Of a DNA stretch of 64,000 bases, positions 18,216-27,454 are shown piece by piece. This DNA comes from Clostridia bacterium. GTDB taxonomy: Bacteria; Bacillota; Clostridia; Lachnospirales; Lachnospiraceae. Each line of letters starts with the position of its first letter. Within the stretch, counting starts at the first letter, position 1. Position numbers and translations under genes: made by a program. The stretch covers positions 31,440 to 95,439 of the forward strand of contig CAJTIM010000018.1 in assembly GCA_910576325.1 (NCBI GenBank). Reading direction: 5' to 3'. Below the pieces are notes generated by a model, which saw only the letters and a list, made by a program, of their open reading frames with translations, had not been told where the DNA came from and did no database searches.

Positions 18216-18503
18216 ATGTTACAGATGAACCTTCAGTTGTTCGCTCATAAAAAGGGAGTTGGTTCTACCAAGAACGGCAGAGATTCCGAGGCTAAGCGTT
18301 TGGGCGCAAAGAGAGCGGACGGACAGTTTGTAAAGGCCGGAAACATTCTTTACAGACAGCGTGGAACCAAGATTCACCCGGGTGTGAATGTAGGACGCGG
18401 CGGAGATGATACCCTGTTTGCTTTGACAGACGGTATTGTTCGTTTTGAGAGAAAAGGAAGAGATAAGAAACAGGTTTCTATCGTTCCGGTAGCAGCAGAA
18501 TAG
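18216..18503 (+). CDS. rpmA: 50S ribosomal protein L27 with Prp-cleaved N-terminus
   Basis: The 95-residue L27 begins [19 protein letters not shown]. The LQLF-AHKKG junction is the known Prp cleavage site of Firmicutes L27; after cleavage, AHKKG becomes the N-terminus that reaches toward the peptidyl transferase centre. The rest ([31 protein letters not shown]) matches the family over its whole length. Translation may begin at either of two ATGs three codons apart; both retain the site. Confidence 0.97.
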   Translation: MLQMNLQLFAHKKGVGSTKNGRDSEAKRLGAKRADGQFVKAGNILYRQRGTKIHPGVNVGRGGDDTLFALTDGIVRFERKGRDKKQVSIVPVAAE

Positions 18504-18513
18504 GTTGTTTGTG

Positions 18514-18546
18514 AGGCTTCAAGTCGGTAGATTTGAAGCCTCTTTT
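18514..18546 (+). terminator. Rho-independent terminator after rpmA
   Basis: AGGCTTCAA (18514-18522) pairs with TTGAAGCCT (18533-18541), followed by CTTTT. It separates the L21/Prp/L27 unit from obg, probably allowing partial read-through. Confidence 0.8.
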
Positions 18547-18551
18547 ACTAA

Positions 18552-19901
<1,350 letters not shown>

Positions 19902-19942
19902 TTCGGCCGGTGTAAATGGTGCAAAAGAAGGAGATTTTATAT

Positions 19943-20236
19943 ATGACAAGCAGACAGAGGGCCTATTTAAAGAGCCTGGCCATGAAAATGGACCCTATTT
20001 TTCAGGTAGGCAAGTCTTCCGTAACTCCGGAATTGATCTCGGCTATCAGCGAAGCATTACGGGCGCGGGAGCTTATAAAAGTAAGTGTATTGCAAAACTG
20101 TGCGGACGATCCCAAAGTTATTTCGGAAATGCTGGCAGAGCGTACACATTCCCAGGTGGTACAGGTGATCGGAAAAAAGATCGTACTCTACAAAGAGGGC
20201 AAGGATGATAAAAAACGAATCATGCTTCCCTGCTGA
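19943..20236 (+). CDS. yhbY: YhbY-family ribosome assembly RNA-binding protein
   Basis: A 97-residue CRM-domain protein associated with 50S precursors. The start MTSRQRAYLKSLA and the GKSSVTPELISAISEAL helix, plus the loop KVSVLQNC, match YhbY/YqeI. The ATG at 19943 follows GAAGGAGATTTTATAT; the ORF start at 19916 is not needed. Its end overlaps nadD by 32 bases in another frame. Confidence 0.93.
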   Translation: MTSRQRAYLKSLAMKMDPIFQVGKSSVTPELISAISEALRARELIKVSVLQNCADDPKVISEMLAERTHSQVVQVIGKKIVLYKEGKDDKKRIMLPC

Positions 20237-20849
20237 GGAGGCAGGAAGAAAAAAGGTGGGAATTCTGGGGGGAACCTTTGATCCCATTCATACGGGACAT
20301 CTGATTTTGGCGGAAACAGCCTGTGAAGCATTTTCACTGGATTATGTTTTGATTATGCCCAACGGCAATCCGCCTCATAAGCCCGGACAGGTCAATGCGT
20401 CCATGGAGCAGCGCACCCGTATGGCGGAGCTGGCCGCGTCGGATAATGACCATTTCCGGGTATCCGATTTTGAAAAAACGCCTCAGGATTACCATTATAC
20501 TTATGAGACATTGGAATTCTTAACACAGGAGCATCCGGATACGGATTACTATTTTATTCTGGGGGCGGATTCTCTGGTACATTTTCATACCTGGAAGGAG
20601 CCGGAGAGAATCTGCAAATGCTGCCGAATACTGGCGGCTACGAGAGATCGTATGGAAACCTCCGTATTAAAGAAGCATATGGAGCGGTTAGCGCTGGAGA
20701 TGGGGGCCTGCATTGAGCCTTTGGAGACTCCCAACATTGACATTTCCTCCAATATGCTTCGGGAACGGGTGCGCAAGGGGCGGAGCATCCGGTATTATGT
20801 TCCCGACACCGTGGAAGCCTACATTCGGGAACAGGGCTTATATCTTTAA
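20205..20849 (+). CDS. nadD: Nicotinate-nucleotide adenylyltransferase
   Basis: NadD joins ATP and nicotinate mononucleotide in NAD synthesis. The 214-residue protein carries the nucleotidyltransferase motif GILGGTFDPIHTGHL (GxFDPxHxGH) and the C-terminal ISSNMLRERVRKGRS motif. The first ATG at 20205 yields an N-terminal extension of about 15 residues and overlaps yhbY by 32 bases; an alternative start closer to KKVGILGG cannot be excluded. The order yhbY-nadD-yqeK-rsfS is standard in Firmicutes. Confidence 0.95.
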   Translation: MIKNESCFPAEEAGRKKVGILGGTFDPIHTGHLILAETACEAFSLDYVLIMPNGNPPHKPGQVNASMEQRTRMAELAASDNDHFRVSDFEKTPQDYHYTYETLEFLTQEHPDTDYYFILGADSLVHFHTWKEPERICKCCRILAATRDRMETSVLKKHMERLALEMGACIEPLETPNIDISSNMLRERVRKGRSIRYYVPDTVEAYIREQGLYL

Positions 20850-20891
20850 ATTACGTCCCTATAGCTTTGATTACGGAAATGGGGAATCGAA

Positions 20892-21509
20892 ATGAAGCAT
20901 TACGATATGAAGGCTTATCAGAAAAAGATCAAGCATGAGATGGACGACGGACGCTACCAGCATACGCTCGGCGTTATGTATACCTGTGCGGCCCTTGCCA
21001 TGCGCTACGAATATGACATTCAAAAAGCGGAGCTGGCCGGTCTGCTTCATGACTGCGCCAAGTGTATTCCCAACGGGAAAAAGCTGAAGCTCTGCGAGAA
21101 GCACAATATCCAGATCTCGGAGACAGAGCGCAGAAATCCCTTTCTGCTCCATGCAAAGCTGGGAGCCTTTCTCGCTATGGATCGGTATGGTGTGGAGGAT
21201 AAGGAAATCATCAGTGCAATTCTCAACCATACGACCGGGAAGCCCAATATGTCCCTGCTTGACAAAATTGTATATGTGGCCGATTACATTGAGCCGCGGC
21301 GCAGCAAAGCCGAAAATCTGGAGGAGATCCGCAAACTGGCATTTCTCGATCTGGATCAGGCGCTCTACCGGATTCTTTCCGATACCCTGAAATATCTGGA
21401 TAAGGGATCCGGCGAGATTGACAATATGACCATGAAGGCGTATGAATATTACCATAAGAAGCAGCAAGAACCTGAACAGGAGGAGAACAATGACTTTAAA
21501 GCAGTCTAA
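20892..21509 (+). CDS. yqeK: YqeK, HD-domain Ap4A hydrolase
   Basis: A 205-residue HD-superfamily protein; YqeK members split diadenosine tetraphosphate symmetrically into ADP. The motifs appear in order: the first His in HTLGVMYTCAALA, the HD pair in AGLLHDCAKCIP, then HAKLGAFLA, HTTGKPNMS and the late Asp in VYVADYIEPRR. It is 42 bases after nadD and overlaps rsfS by 20 bases. The C-terminal tail is Glu/Gln-rich. Confidence 0.93.
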   Translation: MKHYDMKAYQKKIKHEMDDGRYQHTLGVMYTCAALAMRYEYDIQKAELAGLLHDCAKCIPNGKKLKLCEKHNIQISETERRNPFLLHAKLGAFLAMDRYGVEDKEIISAILNHTTGKPNMSLLDKIVYVADYIEPRRSKAENLEEIRKLAFLDLDQALYRILSDTLKYLDKGSGEIDNMTMKAYEYYHKKQQEPEQEENNDFKAV

Positions 21510-21849
21510 GGAAATGGCGCAGAAGGCGTTTCATGCATTAGAGGATAAAAAAGCAAAGGATATCCGTATTTTGGATATTTCCACGGTCAGCGTACTGGCG
21601 GATTATTTTCTGATTGCAAGCGGAACAAATCGGAACCAGGTGCAGGCCATGGTGGACCACATTGAAGAGGAGCTTCATAAGGCAGGCTTTGATCCCAGGC
21701 AGGTAGAGGGTTATCAAACGGCCAATTGGATTCTTCTCGATTACGGCGATATTATTATTCACGTATTTGACGAAGAAAACCGCCTTTTCTATGATTTGGA
21801 GCGCATCTGGCGGGATGGTGCACTGATTCAGGCGGAAGACTTGGCTTGA
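21490..21849 (+). CDS. rsfS: Ribosomal silencing factor RsfS
   Basis: RsfS binds L14 and blocks subunit joining when nutrients are low. The 119-residue protein matches the family: DIRILDISTVSVLADYFLIA, the SGTNRNQVQAMVDHI helix and GYQTANWILLDYGDIIIHVF. The ATG at 21490 has AGGAGG seven to twelve bases upstream; the ORF start at 21442 would read through yqeK and is rejected. Confidence 0.95.
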   Translation: MTLKQSKEMAQKAFHALEDKKAKDIRILDISTVSVLADYFLIASGTNRNQVQAMVDHIEEELHKAGFDPRQVEGYQTANWILLDYGDIIIHVFDEENRLFYDLERIWRDGALIQAEDLA

Positions 21850-21865
21850 CGGGAGGATGAAACAA

Positions 21866-22552
21866 ATGATATTGACAGGAGCGGTGGTAAACGCACTGGC
21901 CGTATTTGCCGGCGGTACACTGGGACTGCTTTTGAAAAAGGGGCTGCCGGAGCGCATGGGAGATTCCATTATGAAGGGCCTTTCCCTCTGTGTGATTTAT
22001 ATCGGGATAAGCGGCGCCTTTGAGGGAGAAAATGTTTTAATTGCCATTGTGTCCATGGCCGTCGGAACTGTCATCGGAGAGCTTATGAACCTGAATGAAC
22101 AAATGGAGCGGCTTGGACAGTGGATTCAAAAAAAGTTCCGCTCCAAGGACAGCAGGGTATCCGTGGCGGAAGGCTTTGTTACCAGCAGTCTTTTGTTCTG
22201 TACGGGGGCTATGACAATTGTCGGCTCCCTGCAAAGCGGCCTTTCCTTGGATCACAGCACTTTATTTGCCAAATCACTCATTGACGGAATAGCGGCTGTG
22301 GTTCTTGCTTCCAGTCTGGGCTTCGGAGTTTTATATGCAGGCATCCTCTGCCTTGTCTATGAGGGCGGACTGGCTCTGTGCGCACAGTTTATCGGTCCTT
22401 TTCTGACGGAATCCGTGATCAATGAAATGACCTGTGTAGGCTCTCTCTTAATTATGGGAGTTGCCATTAATATGCTCTTTAAAAATAAAATCTGTGTAAT
22501 GAATTCCATACCGGCCGTATTTCTGCCCATTCTTCTTTGCAGATTTATGTGA
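21866..22552 (+). CDS. DUF554 membrane protein
   Basis: A 228-residue protein with about seven hydrophobic segments. The opening GAVVNALAVFAGGTLGLLLK, the CTGAMTIVGSLQSGL segment and the VGSLLIMGVAINML end are features of the DUF554 family, whose role (possibly transport) is not established. The ATG at 21866 lies nine bases after GGGAGG and is preferred to the ATG at 21857, which touches that box. It starts shortly after rsfS and may be co-transcribed. Confidence 0.85.
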   Translation: MILTGAVVNALAVFAGGTLGLLLKKGLPERMGDSIMKGLSLCVIYIGISGAFEGENVLIAIVSMAVGTVIGELMNLNEQMERLGQWIQKKFRSKDSRVSVAEGFVTSSLLFCTGAMTIVGSLQSGLSLDHSTLFAKSLIDGIAAVVLASSLGFGVLYAGILCLVYEGGLALCAQFIGPFLTESVINEMTCVGSLLIMGVAINMLFKNKICVMNSIPAVFLPILLCRFM

Positions 22553-22605
22553 GGTATGGCTGTGATACTGCATTTGAATTTGAAGATGTTTTCGGGAGGA
22601 GCCTT

Positions 22606-23226
22606 ATGGGAAAGATACTGAATATTACCAAGATCACCAACAACCGTTTTCTGAATATGTATGATCTGGATGTGGAGGATAAAAACGGCGGAAAACATGC
22701 CTACCACGTGGCATCTAGGGCACAGCGCAAAGAGGACTTAAAGCTTTCCACAGGGAAGAATAAGCCGGACGGTGTGATTATTTATGCTCTTTATGGGGAA
22801 AAGCGGGATCGTGTTGTATTGATTCGTCAGTACCGCTACAGCATCGGTACCTATATTTATGAATTTCCTGCCGGGCTGGTTGACACTGGAGAGGATTTTC
22901 AAACTGCCGGAATCCGTGAGCTTCGGGAGGAAACAGGGCTGACCTTGCATCCCTTGGAGGCAGATCCCATGTATTCCAGGCCTTACTTTACAACCATCGG
23001 GATGACAGATGAATCCTGTGCAGCCGTTTTTGGCTGGGCCGACGGAGAGATCTCAAGTAAGGGGCAGGAGGAGACGGAGGAAATTGAGGTTGTTTTAGCA
23101 GATCGAACGGAAATTGCACGTATTTTAAAAGAAGAAAATGTTTCTTTAATGTGTGCTTATATGATGATGCATTTTTTACACGAAGCTCCGGAAAACCCAT
23201 TTGCTTTTTTGAACAGGCCAAAGTAA
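22606..23226 (+). CDS. NUDIX hydrolase, ADP-ribose pyrophosphatase-like
   Basis: A 206-residue hydrolase with the full Nudix box (GX5EX7REUXEEXGU) at about residues 90-112 and the upstream LIRQYRYSIGTYIYEFPAG pattern, which is typical of ADP-ribose pyrophosphatases. It probably splits ADP-ribose or related nucleotides. The ATG at 22606 sits four bases after GGGAGGAG; the ORF extension to 22537 overlaps the DUF554 gene and is not needed. It converges on lexA. Confidence 0.88.
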   Translation: MGKILNITKITNNRFLNMYDLDVEDKNGGKHAYHVASRAQRKEDLKLSTGKNKPDGVIIYALYGEKRDRVVLIRQYRYSIGTYIYEFPAGLVDTGEDFQTAGIRELREETGLTLHPLEADPMYSRPYFTTIGMTDESCAAVFGWADGEISSKGQEETEEIEVVLADRTEIARILKEENVSLMCAYMMMHFLHEAPENPFAFLNRPK

Positions 23227-23324
23227 AAGCCGCCGCAGTATGCGGACAGAGCATCATGCTTGCAGCGCAGCAAGCCTTTGGCGCTTATAAAAGGGGCGGA
23301 AGCAGGAAAGTACGGAAATATAAG

Positions 23325-23359
23325 AGGCAGGTTACGTAATAATATTATGTAATCTGCCT
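23325..23359. terminator. Hairpin between the NUDIX and lexA genes, possible bidirectional terminator
   Basis: A 16-bp stem (23325-23340 with 23344-23359) with two G-T pairs and a 3-base loop lies between two converging genes. No strong T tract flanks it, so it may slow rather than stop transcription. Confidence 0.55.
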
Positions 23360-23381
23360 CGCTTGTTATACTGAGATAAAA

Positions 23382-23999
23382 TTAGTGAAAAAACCGGAAG
23401 ACTCCGAATACCTTTCCGAGAATCTGGCAATCCGAAACGATGATTGGCTCCATGGTATCGTTCTCCGGCTGCAGACGGATGTGATCCGCTTCCTGATAGA
23501 AGGTCTTCACGGTAGCGGAGTCATCCACCAGCGCTACAATAATATCCCCGTTACGCGCTGTCTGGCGCTGTTCCACCAAAAGTGTATCGCCGTCAAAAAT
23601 CCCTGCATTGATCATGGATTCTCCCTGTACCTTAAGCATAAAGCATTGCTCATTGGGCATAAACTCCATAGGAATGGGGAAGTAGGATTCCACATTCTCA
23701 ACGGCAAGAATGGGCTGTCCGGCAGCTACCTTGCCTACAATGGGAACATTGACCACCTCTCTGCGTACCAGATTAAAATTGTCATCAATGATCTCGATGG
23801 CACGGGGTTTGGTGGGATCCCGGCGGATATATCCGTTCTTTTCCAGAGTCTCCAAGTGAGAATGTACCGATGAAGTGGATTTCAGTTCCACGGCTTCGCA
23901 AATATCCCGCACTGAAGGGGGATAGCCCTTATTCAATATCTGTGATTTAATATATTCCAAAATCTCGGTCTGCTTTTTTGTGATTTTACCATAGGACAT
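23382..23999 (-). CDS. lexA: SOS repressor LexA
   Basis: LexA represses the SOS regulon and cuts itself when RecA is activated. In this 205-residue protein the N-terminal helix-turn-helix contains [20 protein letters not shown], the cleavage site is Ala93-Gly94 (KVAAGQP), and the catalytic pair is Ser128 (QGESMI) and Lys165 (ATVKTF). The AAGGAGG box lies just before the ATG at 23999. Its own promoter carries a LexA box, as expected for autoregulation. Confidence 0.97.
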   Translation of the reverse strand: MSYGKITKKQTEILEYIKSQILNKGYPPSVRDICEAVELKSTSSVHSHLETLEKNGYIRRDPTKPRAIEIIDDNFNLVRREVVNVPIVGKVAAGQPILAVENVESYFPIPMEFMPNEQCFMLKVQGESMINAGIFDGDTLLVEQRQTARNGDIIVALVDDSATVKTFYQEADHIRLQPENDTMEPIIVSDCQILGKVFGVFRFFH

Positions 24000-24060
24000 A
24001 GATACGTTCCTCCTTATATCTTAATGTTGGGCTTGTCGGTTGAACCTATATATCATATAT

Positions 24061-24089
24061 AGTATAACATATGTTCGGGTGAAAAGCAA
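24061..24089 (-). promoter_or_regulatory. lexA promoter with LexA box
   Basis: On the minus strand TTGCTT (24084-24089) and TATACT (24061-24066) are 17 bases apart. The LexA-type box CGAACATATGTTAT (24064-24077) covers the spacer and -10 region; it matches the Gram-positive CGAAC-N4-GTTCG consensus in one full half and most of the other. Confidence 0.75.
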
Positions 24090-24230
24090 ACAAATGTTTA
24101 GAAAATTTGTTCTGTTTTTTCCCATATAATTTGAAAAATTTCCTAGTAAATTTTAAAAGTCTATGATATAATTGTTACGAATTGTAATAATTCATCACAC
24201 AACAGGAAAACAGAAAGGAACTTACTACTT

Positions 24231-25352
24231 ATGAGGAAGAGAATGCTGTGGATTTTGTTGGCACTGACCGTAAGTATCGGTGTCACAGGCTGTGGAAAAA
24301 AGGAGGAACCTGCTTCAGCTCCGGCGGAAGAGGAATTTTCCACAGAGGACGAAGTTATTGAGGAAGAGCCGGAGGAACCCGAAGAGGAAGAAGAGGAGGA
24401 AGAACCGGAGATTGCCCCGGAGGGTATGTACCGCAGCGAGCTGACCAACGAATGGATCAGCGAAGATCTGAAAGAGCAGCGGCCCATCGCCGTAATGGTG
24501 GACAATGAGAAGACGGCCCTGCCTCACTATGGACTTACAAAGGCAGATATTGTTTATGAGATGATGAACAGTACCCTGAATGATCAGATTACCCGTTTTA
24601 TGGTTCTTTTTAAGGATTATGACAGCGTGGATCAGATCGGAAGTGTACGAAGCGTACGTCCCACCAACCTGATGATTGCGCCAGAATGGAACGCCATCGT
24701 CTGTCACGATGGAGGACCTTTCTATATTAATACATATTTGAATAATCCCTATGTGGATCATTTCAGCGGAACCTTTTCGCGTGTGAACAACGGAAAGCCA
24801 AGAGAGTTTACCGAGTACATTCTTCCCGGAGATATGGATAAGAATTTCCGCAATACGAAGGTAGACAGAGAGTACAATGATTACAGGCCCACGGAGCCGC
24901 ATTTTGAATTTGTTTCCGAAAAGAAGCCTGTGAAGATGGAAGAGAAGGCCGGCTGCTTTGACTGCACCCTGGTGGATCTTCCCTTTGGCCACAACGGTTC
25001 TCAGCTTGATTATGATGAGGCAACCGGTACCTATCTGTATTCCGAGTACAACAGCGCACACAAGGATCCGGGTAATGGAAACCAGCAGCTGGCTTTCAAA
25101 AACGTGATTCTTCAGAAAATGACCTTCAGTCAGCTGGACGATCACGGGTACATGGTTTGGAACTGCCTGGGCTCCGGTGAGGGTTATTATATTACCGACG
25201 GAAAGGCTATTCCAATCAGCTGGAGCAAGACCTCCGAGCAGGGACGCACCATCTATTTTGATATGACCGCAGATGAGATTCAGGTAAATACGGGAAAGAC
25301 CTATATTGGGTTTGTACCGGATACCCGTTGGAATGAGCTGGTGGTAGAGTAA
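24231..25352 (+). CDS. DUF3048 (YerB-like) lipoprotein
   Basis: A 373-residue secreted lipoprotein. A signal peptide ends in the lipobox VTGC at about residue 21, followed by a strongly acidic linker (Glu/Pro run, about 30-65), then the DUF3048 domain, recognisable from RPIAVMVDNEKTALPHYGL and DQIGSVRSVRP. Function is unknown; Bacillus YerB is the named homologue. A TATAAT at 24167-24172 is a likely -10 box, with no good -35. It is followed by a strong terminator. Confidence 0.9.
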   Translation: MRKRMLWILLALTVSIGVTGCGKKEEPASAPAEEEFSTEDEVIEEEPEEPEEEEEEEEPEIAPEGMYRSELTNEWISEDLKEQRPIAVMVDNEKTALPHYGLTKADIVYEMMNSTLNDQITRFMVLFKDYDSVDQIGSVRSVRPTNLMIAPEWNAIVCHDGGPFYINTYLNNPYVDHFSGTFSRVNNGKPREFTEYILPGDMDKNFRNTKVDREYNDYRPTEPHFEFVSEKKPVKMEEKAGCFDCTLVDLPFGHNGSQLDYDEATGTYLYSEYNSAHKDPGNGNQQLAFKNVILQKMTFSQLDDHGYMVWNCLGSGEGYYITDGKAIPISWSKTSEQGRTIYFDMTADEIQVNTGKTYIGFVPDTRWNELVVE

Positions 25353-25382
25353 ACCATAAAACAAATGAAAATTTGATCTTTA

Positions 25383-25425
25383 AAAAGCAGTCATTGCAGG
25401 ATATGGTCCTGAAATGACTGCTTTT
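25383..25425. terminator. Bidirectional terminator between the DUF3048 and recombinase genes
   Basis: AAAAGCAGTCATT (25383-25395) pairs perfectly with AATGACTGCTTTT (25413-25425); an inner CAGGA/TCCTG stem extends it. A/T runs at both ends allow termination of both converging genes. Confidence 0.85.
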
Positions 25426-25457
25426 ATATCGGAACTGCTACTTCCGGCTGTTCATGC

Positions 25458-26555
25458 TTAATCCTCCCGGAGTCTTACCGCCTTGGCGGCCATCCGACGT
25501 CGGTTTTCATCCTGCGCGGCATAATGCTTCCAGGTGGTATTTACGTCCTTATGGCCCAGCACATCCGCAACCAGATAAATATCACCTGTTTCCTGATACA
25601 GAGTGGTTCCGTAGGTGCTGCGGAGCTTGTGGGGGGTGATTTTTTTAAGAGGCGTTACCTGTTTCGCATACTTCTTTACCAGGTTTTCCACGGCGCCTAC
25701 GCCGATTCGCCTTTTCTGAGTGGAGTAGAAGAGTGCAAGCTCGTGTCCTTCCTGAGGAATCACCTGCTTACGGCTTCCGTTAATATAATTCCGCAGAGCC
25801 TGTTCCACTTCGTCCCCAAAGTAAACAATCATTTCAGAGCCGCCCTTACGTGTCACCCTGATTCCGTTGTTGCGAAAATCAACATCCGTTATATCAAGGC
25901 CCACACATTCGGAGACACGGATTCCGGTTCCCAAAAGGAGTGTGACAATGGCAAGATCCCGTTCCTTTGTTTTTTCATAGTAGACTTTTTTCTGTCCCGT
26001 AAGCCCGTCGCCTCCATGCTCAATAAAATCCAGCAGCCGGGCTGTCTCATCCACATCCAGGCGGATAATGGCCTTGTCGTGAAGCTTGGGCATGTCCACA
26101 AATACGGTGGGGTTGTGCTCCAGAAGCTGCCGCTTATAAAAATATGCATAAAAGCTCCGCAAAGCAGACATTTTTCGCTTCAGGCCCCGCTCACCGTTGG
26201 TCACATCGATGCTGCCGAAGACTTCTTTCTCCTTATCCGTACCGGATACAGTGATCTTTTTCTGATACAGCTTCAGGTACTCCTGGTATTCTTCAATATC
26301 CACCGCCTCAATCCGCTCCAAATCGCTCAGCTTGAAATCCATTGTCTGATAATTTTTATAAAGAGGATTTTCCTCTATAAGAAACCGGAAAAAGACACGG
26401 ATATCATATGCATAGGAAATCCGGGTTTTTGTGGAGGTAGTTGGCTCCACAGCCCGGAAATAATCCTTCGCAAACGGGGGAAGCGTTTTTAAAACCTCCC
26501 GAAGCTTGCGGATATTTTCCATGTCGTTTTGTTCATGATAGGTTCTGTATTCCAT
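25458..26555 (-). CDS. XerS-like tyrosine recombinase
   Basis: A 365-residue tyrosine recombinase. The catalytic set is complete: Arg213 (GTGIRVSE), Lys237 in the RKGG turn, His309 and Arg312 (PHKLRST), His335 (LGHKD) and nucleophile Tyr345. Length, the KERDLAIVTLLLGTGIR stretch and the RKGG turn resemble XerS, the single recombinase that resolves chromosome dimers in streptococci. No transposon, phage or attachment site is next to it, so a chromosomal role is more likely than mobile integration. Upstream lies the cobalamin riboswitch, transcribed away from it. Confidence 0.85.
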   Translation of the reverse strand: MEYRTYHEQNDMENIRKLREVLKTLPPFAKDYFRAVEPTTSTKTRISYAYDIRVFFRFLIEENPLYKNYQTMDFKLSDLERIEAVDIEEYQEYLKLYQKKITVSGTDKEKEVFGSIDVTNGERGLKRKMSALRSFYAYFYKRQLLEHNPTVFVDMPKLHDKAIIRLDVDETARLLDFIEHGGDGLTGQKKVYYEKTKERDLAIVTLLLGTGIRVSECVGLDITDVDFRNNGIRVTRKGGSEMIVYFGDEVEQALRNYINGSRKQVIPQEGHELALFYSTQKRRIGVGAVENLVKKYAKQVTPLKKITPHKLRSTYGTTLYQETGDIYLVADVLGHKDVNTTWKHYAAQDENRRRMAAKAVRLRED

Positions 26556-26624
26556 TGGTAAAGGCTTCCTTTCCGATTGGTTACCGTAATATTGTTATGT
26601 AAATCAATGCTTGTCAGATATCCG

Positions 26625-26653
26625 TTGACGTATGAAGGTGTCAATGTTATAAT
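26625..26653 (+). promoter_or_regulatory. Strong promoter for the cobalamin riboswitch RNA
   Basis: TTGACG at 26625-26630 and TATAAT at 26648-26653 with a 17-base spacer. Transcription would start near 26660, about 15 bases before the first paired stem of the riboswitch. Confidence 0.85.
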
Positions 26654-26674
26654 ATTTAAGTACAATTCCATATA

Positions 26675-26856
26675 AAGTATTGAGTGCCTGTTCTGATATA
26701 GAATTCTGACAGGGAAAAGGGAATCAGGTGTAAATCCTAAGCGATCCGGTCACTGTAAACAGGGAGTATTTCCTGACAAATCCATTGTACAACTTTTTGT
26801 ATGAGAAGGAAAGGAAAATATGCAGATCTGTAAGCCAGGAAACCTGCTCAATACTT
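26675..26856 (+). ncRNA. Cobalamin riboswitch
   Basis: The closing stem P1 is seen as AAGTATTGAG (26675-26684) with CTCAATACTT (26847-26856). Inside are the conserved core GGGAATCAGGTGTAAATCCT (26719-26738), the CCGGTCACTGTAA segment (26746-26758) and the B12 box AAGCCAGGAAACCTGC (26832-26847). These match the adenosylcobalamin riboswitch in sequence and order. The plus strand downstream carries no credible gene before the converging YneA-like gene, which is unusual for this riboswitch. Confidence 0.92.
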
Positions 26857-27220
26857 AAGGAGAGACTTCCGAAGAAAGTTCAGTCCTGAAAGTGCCTTAT
26901 GGCTTTTTGTATCGGTCTGTTTCTATGGAAGCAGGCATTTTTATGCTTACAGGGTTCATAAGGCAATTTGTGTCATATGGAATGCTCACTGTGGAACCGT
27001 ACCATCCTTAAGCGGTGCAGAATAAAAGGTCTGATAAGCTGTGACGGCATTCAGCTTACTCACGCCTTTCCCGGCCTGCTTTGGATGCCTGACATCTGTC
27101 CAAGAGCTTGTTGTAAAGAAGCCAATGTGTATCGGAAAAAAACCTGCAGCTTTTTTCGGAACAAAAGAGCTTCTGAAAACAGCTTTTGCGGCAGATGTTT
27201 TTTTATTCAATTAAATGCAT

Positions 27221-27262
27221 ATAGATCTATGCGAAAAACATGTGTTTGTCACATAGATCTAT
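27221..27262. repeat. Inverted repeat ATAGATCTATG
   Basis: ATAGATCTATG (27221-27231) and CATAGATCTAT (27252-27262) are exact inverted copies around a 20-base spacer, which itself contains AAACA-TG-TGTTT. The half ATAGATCTAT is a palindrome in its own right. It could be a hairpin in RNA or a protein binding site. Confidence 0.65.
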
Positions 27263-27264
27263 TT

Positions 27265-27292
27265 ATAGGATTAACTCAATAGGATTAACTCA
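27265..27292. repeat. Tandem 14-base repeat
   Basis: ATAGGATTAACTCA occurs twice head to tail (27265-27278 and 27279-27292) without mismatch, directly after the inverted repeat. Nothing encoded here explains it. Confidence 0.8.
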
Positions 27293-27385
27293 TCTTCTAT
27301 ATATGTTACATCCGTATAAGGTGACTTTGTGGACTTTATGTATATCTTTATAAACATCTTAAAGGTAACTATAAAAATTCGAAAA

Positions 27386-27423
27386 CCGCCTTGCGGATCA
27401 TTTAAATATCATCCGCAAGGCGG
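27386..27423. terminator. Terminator of the YneA-like gene, possibly bidirectional
   Basis: CCGCCTTGCGGAT (27386-27398) pairs perfectly with ATCCGCAAGGCGG (27411-27423). On the minus strand TTTTCGAATTTTT follows, making it a strong terminator for the gene at 27455; the plus side has only CCTCTTT. Confidence 0.88.
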
Positions 27424-27454
27424 CCTCTTTAAAACCCTCCAGGCAATTGACAAT

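Larger units (their letters stand above)
26857..27385 (+). other. Gene-free structured region behind the cobalamin riboswitch
   Basis: No convincing reading frame is present. Inverted repeats are dense: TGCCTTATG/CATAAGGCA (26893-26901, 26957-26965), TAAGCTG/CAGCTTA around 27036-27059, a near-perfect TCGGAAAAAA/TTTTTTCGGA hairpin around 27127-27163, and ACATCTGTC/GGCAGATGT closing before a T7 run near 27203. This is what a non-coding RNA of about 540 bases would look like; a decayed gene is the alternative. Repeats at 27221-27292 are listed separately. Confidence 0.5.

Noticed and set aside
24340..24425. Repetitive GAGGAAGAA stretch as a possible repeat element
   Set aside because: It encodes the acidic Glu/Pro linker of the DUF3048 lipoprotein; an ordinary low-complexity linker.
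25524..26492. 322-codon frame opposite the recombinase gene
   Set aside because: Antisense shadow; the minus-strand frame has all catalytic residues of a tyrosine recombinase.
26892..27011. GTG-started short frame (about 39 codons) after the riboswitch
   Set aside because: AAGGAGAG lies 30 bases upstream, too far, and the frame overlaps the TGCCTTATG/CATAAGGCA stem; no family recognised.
26968..27282. 104-codon frame after the cobalamin riboswitch
   Set aside because: It has no ribosome binding site, a composition rich in Cys/Arg without recognisable pattern, and runs through hairpins and the ATAGATCTAT palindrome; it looks like chance.
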